Positions 45,095-51,912 of a stretch of DNA of 51,912 nt are shown one piece after another (position 1 is the first letter of the stretch; each line of letters begins with the position of its first letter). Origin of the DNA: Sphingomonadales bacterium (GTDB taxonomy: Bacteria > Pseudomonadota > Alphaproteobacteria > Sphingomonadales > Sphingomonadaceae). The position numbers and the translations under genes were made by a program. The notes below the pieces were generated by a model, which had not been told where the DNA came from, searched no databases, and saw nothing but the letters and a program-made list of their open reading frames with translations. Location: positions 1-51,912 of the forward strand of contig JAAURJ010000018.1 of assembly GCA_012032285.1 (NCBI GenBank), in the 5' to 3' direction.

Positions 45095-45990
45095 TGCTGC
45101 TTGATTTCGCCCTGCCTGATCATGAAAGGAAGCTGATCCCCGAAGGCCGGATTTCCGGGCCGATGCCATGGGTGATTGCAATCATGATGTTTCTGACCAT
45201 GTTATCCGCCATTGCCGGATTGGTGCTCGTCAATGCCGCGCGGCAAGGCAGCGATGATTTAAGCTCTCGGGTCACGGTGCAAATTATCGAACCTGACCCC
45301 ACTGCACGGGCTGGGCAAAGGGCCGCGATCAACAAGGCCCTAAAAAGCAATCAAGATATAAAAACCATACGCGCGGTTCCCGATGCCGAAATACGCGATC
45401 TGCTCGAACCTTGGCTGGGCGGCGATATTATTGATGCGGATATTGCGATCCCCGCGTTGGTCGATGTAACCTTCAAAAACCGGCCCGGTAAAGAACAGCT
45501 TGAAAAGCTGCGTTCCCAAATCCGGACATTATCCTCTTCGGCGCGGATTGACAGTCAGGCGGTTTGGATGGGGCCTTATCTGCAATTGATGCGGGCGCTG
45601 CTTTGGCTCGCCGGCGGGGTGATATTCTTGCTGCTGCTGGCGACGTGTGCTGCGGTGATTTTGGCGGTGCGCAGTGCACTCAACACGCACCGCGAAACCA
45701 TCAATATCATGCATATGCTGGGCGGCACCGATATTCAGGCGGCCCGCCTGTTCCAGCGGCGCGTCGCACTTGATGCCATGCTGGGCGGGGTGATTGGCTT
45801 TGCAGGCGCACTGGCGGTATTTTGGATTTTAGCCGGACGTTTTGCCGCCATTGGTCCTAGCCTGCTGTCTTCGGCTTCGATACCATGGTTTGGATGGATC
45901 ATCCTTGCGCTCATTCCGCTTGCAGTCACAGGGCTTGCTATGCTTATGGCCAGATGGACCGTGGTGTCGGCCCTCAGGAAAATGTTATAG
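45094..45990 (+). CDS. ftsX: Cell-division permease-like protein FtsX
   Basis: A 298-residue membrane protein with an N-terminal helix (MPWVIAIMMFLTMLSAIAGL), a periplasmic loop domain and three C-terminal helices. NTHRETINIMHMLGGTDIQA is the conserved cytoplasmic loop of FtsX. It forms the FtsEX complex with the preceding gene. The ATG overlaps the ftsE stop. Confidence 0.9.
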   Translation: MLLDFALPDHERKLIPEGRISGPMPWVIAIMMFLTMLSAIAGLVLVNAARQGSDDLSSRVTVQIIEPDPTARAGQRAAINKALKSNQDIKTIRAVPDAEIRDLLEPWLGGDIIDADIAIPALVDVTFKNRPGKEQLEKLRSQIRTLSSSARIDSQAVWMGPYLQLMRALLWLAGGVIFLLLLATCAAVILAVRSALNTHRETINIMHMLGGTDIQAARLFQRRVALDAMLGGVIGFAGALAVFWILAGRFAAIGPSLLSSASIPWFGWIILALIPLAVTGLAMLMARWTVVSALRKML

Positions 45991-46009
45991 GCGTATTTGT
46001 TCCCGATAA

Positions 46010-46540
46010 ATGTTAAAACGAATAACCTCCTTTGCCTTATTGGTCTGGATATTAGGATTTGCCTGGTTCGCATTCCTATTGCCGCAACCTGCCGGGAAAC
46101 AGCAAACCGACGCGGTTGTGGTTTTAACCGGCGGTGCAAACCGCATCGACCATGGGCTGGTGATATTGGAAGAAGGTCAGGCCAAACATATGCTCATATC
46201 GGGTGTGGACCGTGATGTTCGTCCCGAAGAATTGGCGGCGCAATATCCGGGCTATAGCCGCCAGTTCAAATGCTGCGTCGAATTGGGTTTTCGTGCGGTG
46301 GACACGCGCTCCAATGCCCTTGAAACCGCGCGCTGGGTATCAAGGCACAAGATAAAATCGCTGCGGCTGATCACCCATGACTGGCATATGCGCCGGGCGC
46401 GGCTGGAGCTTGATCAAGCGCTGCCTAATGATGTCCGGATTGTGAATGATGCCGTAATGACCCGCCCGTCGCTGTTCATATTGTTCAAGGAATATAATAA
46501 ATATTGGCTGCGCAGGTTCGCCGCGTTGATCGGGTTATAG
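46010..46540 (+). CDS. YdcF/DUF218-family protein
   Basis: A 176-residue protein with one N-terminal membrane helix (ITSFALLVWILGFAWFAFLL) and a DUF218 Rossmann-like domain: TDAVVVLTGGANRIDHGLVI, HMLISGVDR, TRSNALETARWVSRHK and LITHDWHMRRARLELDQAL. Members are linked to envelope polysaccharide metabolism in other bacteria. It lies in the ftsEX-ydcF-plsC run and is probably co-transcribed. Confidence 0.83.
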   Translation: MLKRITSFALLVWILGFAWFAFLLPQPAGKQQTDAVVVLTGGANRIDHGLVILEEGQAKHMLISGVDRDVRPEELAAQYPGYSRQFKCCVELGFRAVDTRSNALETARWVSRHKIKSLRLITHDWHMRRARLELDQALPNDVRIVNDAVMTRPSLFILFKEYNKYWLRRFAALIGL

Positions 46541-46542
46541 CG

Positions 46543-47238
46543 ATGGCGGCGCTGCGCACTATCCTTTACCGTATCATCTTTTTTGGTGGTTCGACCCTGC
46601 ACGTCATTACCGCTTTTTTGGGCAGTATTTTTTCGGTGCGGCTGATGCGATGGACGGTGCGCTGTTGGAGCCGGTATCAAACCCTATGCGCCCGCTGGAT
46701 TTTGGGCATTGAAATAAAAATTGACGGTCACATCCCCGACAAGCCGGTATTATTCGCCATCAAGCATGAAAGTATGTTTGAAACCATCGATATGCACCGG
46801 TTCTTTGACTATCCGGCGGTGGTGGCAAAGATGCAATTGGCCCGTATTCCCTTTTGGGGATTTGCCGCGCGGCGCTATGGTATGATTTTTGTGGACCGTG
46901 ACGGCGGGGCGCAAAGTTTACGTAAGATGCTGGCTCAGGCAAAACAGGCCATTATTGATGAACGCCCAATTGTGATATTTCCCGAAGGAACGCGGGTGGA
47001 TCATGGCCAGCGCCCGGCGCTGCAATCCGGTTTTGCCGGTCTCTATAAAATGCTGCGGCTGCCAGTGGTGCCGATTGCGGTGGACAGCGGCAAATGCATT
47101 CCGCGCGGCAGCTGGATTTTTCACCCCGGCATCATCCGCTATCAAATCGGGCAGGAAATCCCCGCCGGCTTGCAGCGTGAAGAAATTGAAAAGCGTGTCC
47201 ATAGCGCGATCAACGCCCTTAACAGCGGCCACAAATAA
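46543..47238 (+). CDS. plsC: 1-acyl-sn-glycerol-3-phosphate acyltransferase
   Basis: 231 residues from ATG 46543, two bases after the ydcF stop. It makes phosphatidic acid from lysophosphatidate at the inner membrane. The catalytic block is AIKHESMFETIDM, an H-x4-E form instead of the commoner H-x4-D, and the glycerol-phosphate site is IFPEGTRVDHGQRP. VVPIAVDSGKC is the third conserved block. The N-terminus is hydrophobic. Confidence 0.87.
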   Translation: MAALRTILYRIIFFGGSTLHVITAFLGSIFSVRLMRWTVRCWSRYQTLCARWILGIEIKIDGHIPDKPVLFAIKHESMFETIDMHRFFDYPAVVAKMQLARIPFWGFAARRYGMIFVDRDGGAQSLRKMLAQAKQAIIDERPIVIFPEGTRVDHGQRPALQSGFAGLYKMLRLPVVPIAVDSGKCIPRGSWIFHPGIIRYQIGQEIPAGLQREEIEKRVHSAINALNSGHK

Positions 47239-47339
47239 GCCCTGATCCTAATCGGCTGCGCATAGCAGCGCGGTAATACTGGACGAATCCCGCAGAGCCT
47301 ATTAGGGAAGCGCCGTAACCAGAATTATGGGAAAATCAC

Positions 47340-48629
47340 TTGGCGAATGTAACGGTAATTGGCGCTCAATGGGGCGATGAAGGTAAGGGCAAGATTGTCG
47401 ATTGGCTGTCGAGCAAGGCCGATGTGGTGGCCCGGTTCCAAGGCGGGCATAATGCGGGACATACGCTGGTCATCGGTGAGAATGTCTATAAATTATCCCT
47501 TTTGCCCAGCGGTATTGTGCGCGGCACTTTGTCGGTTATCGGCAATGGTGTGGTTTTTGATCCCTGGCATTTCCGCGATGAAGTGGCGAAGCTAAAAGGT
47601 CAGGGCGTGGATATCAGCCCCGAAAATCTGCAGGTCGCCGAAAATGCGCCCTTGATCCTTCCCTTTCACCGCGACCTTGACGGTCTGCGCGAAGCTGCGG
47701 CGGGCAGCGGCAAGATAGGCACGACCGGACGCGGTATCGGCCCTGCTTATGAAGATAAGGTTGGCCGCCGGTCGATCCGTGTTTGCGACCTTGCGCATTT
47801 GGATGATCTTGGCCCGCAGCTCGACCGGATATGCGCCCATCATGACGCGCTGCGTAAAGGGTTCGGCGAACAGCCGATTGACCGGCAGCGGCTATTGGAT
47901 GATCTGTGGGATATTGCCGCTTTCATCCTGCCTTTTGCCAAGCCGGTTTGGCGGACGTTAAACCAAGCAAAGCGCGAGGGCAAAAGGATATTGTTCGAAG
48001 GGGCGCAGGGCGTATTGCTCGATATTGATCATGGCACCTATCCCTTTGTCACCAGTTCCAATGTGGTGGCGGGCACCGCGTCTAGCGGAACGGGTATCGG
48101 GCCATCGGGCATTGGTTATGTGCTCGGTATTGTAAAGGCCTATACCACGCGGGTTGGATCGGGGCCTTTCCCGACAGAGCAGCAAAATGAGATTGGGCAG
48201 CGTTTGGGCGAGCGCGGCCATGAATTTGGCACCGTCACCGGACGGCAACGCAGATGCGGCTGGTTTGATGCGGTGCTGGTCCGGCAAAGCTGCGCAGTGT
48301 CTGGCGTATCGGGTATTGCGCTGACCAAGATTGATGTGCTTGACGGGATGGAGACGATCAAAATCTGCACCGGATACCGGGTGGATGGCAGGGATTATGA
48401 CTATCTGCCCCCGCACGCCGCGGATCAGGCGAAGGTGGAACCGGTTTATGAAGAAATGCCGGGCTGGCAAGGCACAACGGCGGGCGCACGCAGCTGGGCC
48501 GATTTACCGGCGCAGGCAATCAAATATGTCAAGCGTATCGAAGAATTGATCGAATGCCCCGTCGCCTGTGTCAGCACCTCGCCAGAACGGGAGGATACGA
48601 TATTGGTAAAGGATCCCTTTGCGGATTAA
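47340..48629 (+). CDS. purA: Adenylosuccinate synthetase
   Basis: A 429-residue enzyme that links IMP and aspartate with GTP in AMP synthesis. [17 protein letters not shown] is the GTP/catalytic loop with its Asp-Glu; [27 protein letters not shown] and [12 protein letters not shown] follow. Start codon is TTG 47340. The stop overlaps the L,D-transpeptidase start by 11 bases. Confidence 0.94.
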   Translation: MANVTVIGAQWGDEGKGKIVDWLSSKADVVARFQGGHNAGHTLVIGENVYKLSLLPSGIVRGTLSVIGNGVVFDPWHFRDEVAKLKGQGVDISPENLQVAENAPLILPFHRDLDGLREAAAGSGKIGTTGRGIGPAYEDKVGRRSIRVCDLAHLDDLGPQLDRICAHHDALRKGFGEQPIDRQRLLDDLWDIAAFILPFAKPVWRTLNQAKREGKRILFEGAQGVLLDIDHGTYPFVTSSNVVAGTASSGTGIGPSGIGYVLGIVKAYTTRVGSGPFPTEQQNEIGQRLGERGHEFGTVTGRQRRCGWFDAVLVRQSCAVSGVSGIALTKIDVLDGMETIKICTGYRVDGRDYDYLPPHAADQAKVEPVYEEMPGWQGTTAGARSWADLPAQAIKYVKRIEELIECPVACVSTSPEREDTILVKDPFAD

Positions 48630-49224
48630 CCGGCTTTTGCTGCTGGCCGCGATACTGGCCGCTTCCTGTGCGAAGGCGCAGGATCCCGCGGCTGTGAACA
48701 ATGTCGCTAACGAGGCTGCACCGGATAAAACGGCCAAAGATGCCGCTGCGCCTGCGCCCGCTATACAGCCGAAGCCTGCGCCGCTGCCAGTGGTGGCAGA
48801 CGGGGTTAAGGCCAACCGCATCTTGGTCGATAAAAGCGAGCGCTCCTTGATTTTATTTGCGAACGGCAAAGAAATTGCCCGCTATGGCGGCATCAGATTT
48901 GGCGACGCGCCGACCGGGCATAAGCAGTTTGAGGGCGACGAGAAAACGCCGGAGGGTGACTATATCATCAATGGCCGCAACTCCAGCAGCCGTTATCATC
49001 TCAGCTTGCGTATATCCTATCCAAATGCCGCGGACCGTGCCTATGCCAAGGCACAGGGAAAACCGCCCGGCGGCGATATATTCATCCATGGACAGCCCAA
49101 TGGCTATAGCGGACCGGTGCTAACCCGTGATTGGACCGATGGCTGCATCGCGCTCAGCAACGCCGAAATCGCACAAATATGGAAATTGGTGCCCGACGGC
49201 ACGAAGATTACCATACAGCCCTGA
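48619..49224 (+). CDS. L,D-transpeptidase (YkuD-domain) family protein
   Basis: A 201-residue secreted protein. The start TTG 48619 lies inside the end of purA and gives a signal peptide ([18 protein letters not shown]) with likely cleavage after AKA. An Ala/Pro-rich linker precedes the YkuD domain: [30 protein letters not shown] and the Cys site [11 protein letters not shown]. The canonical SHGCIR is replaced by TDGCIA, so the usual Ser-His pair before Cys differs. It probably modifies or anchors to peptidoglycan. Confidence 0.8.
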   Translation: MRINRLLLLAAILAASCAKAQDPAAVNNVANEAAPDKTAKDAAAPAPAIQPKPAPLPVVADGVKANRILVDKSERSLILFANGKEIARYGGIRFGDAPTGHKQFEGDEKTPEGDYIINGRNSSSRYHLSLRISYPNAADRAYAKAQGKPPGGDIFIHGQPNGYSGPVLTRDWTDGCIALSNAEIAQIWKLVPDGTKITIQP

Positions 49225-49231
49225 GCGCTAT

Positions 49232-50547
49232 TTATTCTGTCCCCGCCTCCGCTTCGGCGGCCAATGTCTGTGTAGAGATGACCTGCGCCGCGACCAGATC
49301 GCCGATGACATTCAGCGTAGTACGGCACATATCGAGCAAACGGTCGACGCCCAAAATCAATCCCAGCGCTTCGGGCGGCACACCGATCCCGGCTAGGATC
49401 AGCGCGATGACCGGCAGAGAACCTGCCGGAACGCCCGCCGTGCCAATGCCACCCAATATGCAGATCAGCATAACAAAAAGCTGTTGTTGCAGGCTGAGGT
49501 CAACACCGAAAAACTGCGCAAGAAAAATCACGGTCACACCTTCGAACATCGCTGTGCCATTCTGATTAGCGGTTGCGCCAATGGTCAGCACAAAGCGCGA
49601 TACTTTTTCAGGCAGTTTCAGTTGATCCTTCGCCACACGCAGCGCGGTGGGCAGCGTCGCATTGGACGAGGCGGTCGAAAAAGCCATAACAAAGGCCTCT
49701 CGCGTTTCTTTAAAAAAAGCGACTGGAGATTTTTTGCCAGAAATTTCAGAATCAGTGGGAAAACTCCAAACATTTGCAGGCCAAGCGCAAGCAGGACAAC
49801 ACCAACATAAGCGGCGAGTTTTTCGATTATCTCCCACCCGAATTGCGCCGCCAAGTTGAACATGAAACAGAATATGGCAATCGGTGCCAAACGGATGACA
49901 AGCCCGATTAACTTCATGGATATTTCAAAAACCGCCTCTATTCCTTGTTTCAGCTTGTCGGTATTTTCGCTTTTGGTCAGCAACAATCCGATCCCGAAAA
50001 ACAGCGCAAAGAACATGACCGCCAAAATATCATTCTGGCTCATTGCAGCGATGAAATTGCTGGGCACAATATTGATGACGGCATCAACACCCGACGGGGT
50101 TTCCGCCGATTTCTGGATGATACCCTTTGCGCCTTCCTGTCCTTGTTGCAGCAATTCATTGGCTGCCGCGCGGTCCACGCCCGCACCGGGCTTTATAACA
50201 TTAACGACTGTCAGGCTGACTGCCACCGCGATTGAGGACACCACCACTGTATAGACCAAGGTACGAATGCCGATTTTCTTAAGCGCTGCCGCCTCGCCCA
50301 TTTCGGACACGCCAACAACCAGCGCGGAAAACAGCAGCGGAATGACGAGCATGAACAACAGCCGCAGGAAAATCTGACCGACGGGATTGGTGATGTAGGT
50401 TACCACCGCCTCCACCCATGCGGCCCCGCCTGCAAAACTATAGACTGCAAGGCCAAGTAACAATCCGGCTAAAAATCCGGCGAGCATTTGCCATTGCAAG
50501 CGGTTATGCCCCTTTTCCTTATCTGCTCCGGCGGCAATCGCTGTCAT
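49232..50547 (-). CDS. Dicarboxylate/amino-acid:cation symporter (DAACS), single-base frameshift
   Basis: A GltP/DctA-type secondary transporter, starting at ATG 50547 (MTAIAAGADKEK). The first part has several membrane helices (RLLFMLVIPLLFSALVVGVS) and reads to ...ILKFLAKNLQ before leaving frame. One extra base in the A6 run (T6 at 49730-49735 on the plus strand) restores LAKKSPVAFFKETREAFVMA and the core STASSNATLPTALRVA, NQNGTAMFEG and GIGTAGVPAGSLPV. The corrected length is about 439 residues. The TATANQNGTA-like block shows it is a sodium- or proton-coupled carrier; the substrate is unknown. Confidence 0.85.
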
Positions 50548-50736
50548 AATGCTCCCCAATCCCTTATCTGATTTGTAATGGCTTAGCCGAGCTTCGGCTA
50601 ATCGGCAACAGCGGGGCCGCTCATGAGAGGAAACTAGTCTCAATTGTAACTATTGCGCTTGAAAGCCCGTTGCGGCAAGAGCATAAGGGGCGTGAGTGAC
50701 CTATTCCCATTTGCGACATGGAGAGAGAGAAGCCAA

Positions 50737-51912
50737 ATGGCCGCAAGCAGCAGCGAAAAAGCACCAGAATCCATCCCCCCCGAATTGATTAAACCGATGA
50801 TGAAGGCCTTTGCCGCCAACACATTGCCGGGCGAGGATGAAGGCTTTGATGATGCCGCGTGCAGGGATGCGGCATTGTTTGCGCTTGCCGCGTGCGGGCG
50901 GCGCAAGGCCGGACAGGCAGCAATCACCGCCGCCAGCTTTACCGATCAGCGCGGACGGCTGGCTCTGCGCATTTTGATCTGCAATGACGATATGCCCTTT
51001 TTGGTTGATTCGGTTGCGGCGGCATTGGTGGCCAATGGCGTGAATGTGCAGCGGGTTATTCATCCGGTGGTGGCTGTTAATCGCGATGCAAAGGGCCAGT
51101 TATTATCGCTGGCCGCAAAACGCGAAGAGGGCAGCGCGGCAGAATCAATCATTTATATTGAAGCAGACCGGATCGATTCCAAGCAGAGACATAAACTGGA
51201 AGAACAGCTTGCCGAAATCCTGTATGAGGTTCGCTGCGCTGTCAGTGACTGGCCCGCTATGCTGGCGGAAATGGACAAGGATGCCATCGCCGTGACCAAT
51301 GGCGAGGGCAGGGAATTGATCGGGTGGTTCCACAGCGGCAATATGACGGTGCTGGGCCATGAACATCTGGGCCGGGACGGCGTGGGCCGTTCCAAGCTGG
51401 GCCTGTCGCGGGCCAGTGACGCGCCGATGTTATCGCTTGCGAGCGTGGAATTGGCCTTTGACTGGTTTAAAAAAGGTGGTCAGCCGCCCCTGATCCTGAA
51501 GGCCAACCGGCTATCACGGGTACACCGCAATGTCCTGCTCGACCTGTTATTGGTGCCGGTCATGGACGGCGAGTTCCTCTGCGAAGATTATTTTGGAACG
51601 GTCACGGGAGTCGCGGGAGGCAACCTTTTGATCTGCGGGACCAATGCTCGTTCCGCATTGATTGCCGCCGAAGCGGCCTTTATGACCAACAAGCCTGCGG
51701 AAGCCGTTAGTTATATTAATATCATCCGTGAGCGGGCGGCTTACCCAACAGGTAATGCGGCCGCAATGGATATTACCGAAGCAGATTTATCAATAGATTT
51801 TATACTGGATGAACGTACCCGCGAACTGTGCGGTGAGCTGATGCGCTGGCATGACCTGACGCGTACCGGCAAGCTTATTGAAAGAGTAAAGTTGTATAAC
51901 CCGGAAGCAGCG
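50737..51912 (+). CDS. NAD-specific glutamate dehydrogenase, N-terminal part, fused to foreign sequence
   Basis: ATG 50737 begins [20 protein letters not shown]. The family is the ~180-kDa [44 protein letters not shown] and [20 protein letters not shown] are conserved in its N-terminal regulatory part. The match holds to about VPVMDGE (51570). After that the frame stays open but the protein is no longer GDH: an unassigned ~28 residues, then a SusD C-terminus. Only about 275 of roughly 1,550 residues are present, so the catalytic part lies outside or was lost at the join. Confidence 0.8.
   Translation, partial: MAASSSEKAPESIPPELIKPMMKAFAANTLPGEDEGFDDAACRDAALFALAACGRRKAGQAAITAASFTDQRGRLALRILICNDDMPFLVDSVAAALVANGVNVQRVIHPVVAVNRDAKGQLLSLAAKREEGSAAESIIYIEADRIDSKQRHKLEEQLAEILYEVRCAVSDWPAMLAEMDKDAIAVTNGEGRELIGWFHSGNMTVLGHEHLGRDGVGRSKLGLSRASDAPMLSLASVELAFDWFKKGGQPPLILKANRLSRVHRNVLLDLLLVPVMDGEFLCEDYFGTVTGVAGGNLLICGTNARSALIAAEAAFMTNKPAEAVSYINIIRERAAYPTGNAAAMDITEADLSIDFILDERTRELCGELMRWHDLTRTGKLIERVKLYNPEAA
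51655..51912 (+). other. SusD/RagB C-terminal fragment (Bacteroidota-type), chimeric end
   Basis: In the GDH frame the last ~86 codons read [20 protein letters not shown], then a stretch containing [10 protein letters not shown], and [20 protein letters not shown], then [17 protein letters not shown]. The ERxRELxGExxRWxDLxRTGKL block is the hallmark of SusD-family outer-membrane glycan-binding lipoproteins, which are essentially confined to Bacteroidota. It has no place in a sphingomonad dehydrogenase gene. Confidence 0.85.

Overview
The bulk of this window (about 1.34-51.57 kb) reads as one stretch of a Sphingomonadales alphaproteobacterium (Sphingopyxis/Sphingorhabdus-like, moderate GC). 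The evidence is the gene content: a gene-transfer-agent (GTA) tail cluster with a DUF2793 gene, the start of a large NAD-glutamate dehydrogenase, an Mla-type lipid-transport operon, GlnD, FtsEX next to a DUF3426 zinc-ribbon protein, and dispersed REP-like palindromes. Both ends look foreign. Bases 1 to about 1340 are visibly GC-richer and carry a metallopeptidase fragment and a pyrF cut mid-domain. The last ~260 bases encode a SusD/RagB C-terminus, a Bacteroidota signature, joined in frame to the dehydrogenase. I read both ends as probable assembly chimeras.

Layout. 1.4-4.7 kb: HscC-type Hsp70 plus a degenerate J-domain partner (minus). 4.9-11 kb: LacI regulator, long-chain acyl-CoA synthetase, gamma-glutamyltransferase, PyrD. 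11-19.5 kb: AraC regulator, tRNA-Thr(GGT), threonine aldolase, EamA and SLC13 transporters, PgeF, a PLP sulfur-amino-acid enzyme and a HAD phosphatase. 19.6-23.2 kb: MCE/Mla lipid-transport operon (permease, ATPase, a 37-aa ORF, MCE protein, lipoprotein). 23.2-31 kb: MidA-Lgt, acyl-CoA ligase, GlnD, OmpA-like porin. 31.2-37.5 kb: the tail end of a GTA cluster (remnant of g11, then g12, g13, g14, g15, DUF2793). 37.5-41 kb: a 3.46-kb IS1595-type transposon carrying a DNA adenine methylase and a ParB-domain protein. 41-50.7 kb: GST, YqaA, Xth, DUF3426, FtsEX-YdcF-PlsC, PurA, an L,D-transpeptidase and a dicarboxylate/amino-acid symporter.

Two things dominate the interpretation. First, eight genes or gene boundaries are broken in the same way: one base too few in a homopolymer run (hscC, ggt, the PLP enzyme, acyl-CoA ligase twice, GTA g14, GTA g12, the symporter). 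This pattern fits uncorrected sequencing indels better than real gene decay, and it also explains an apparent g14-g15 fusion. Second, the transposon cuts the GTA cluster inside the tape-measure gene and is flanked on its other side by unrelated housekeeping genes, with no matching target duplication. Either a rearrangement removed the GTA head genes from this place, or the assembly was mis-joined at the element. The transposon cargo (a methylase and a ParB-like nuclease-fold protein packed convergently against the transposase) is the most system-like unexplained module here.
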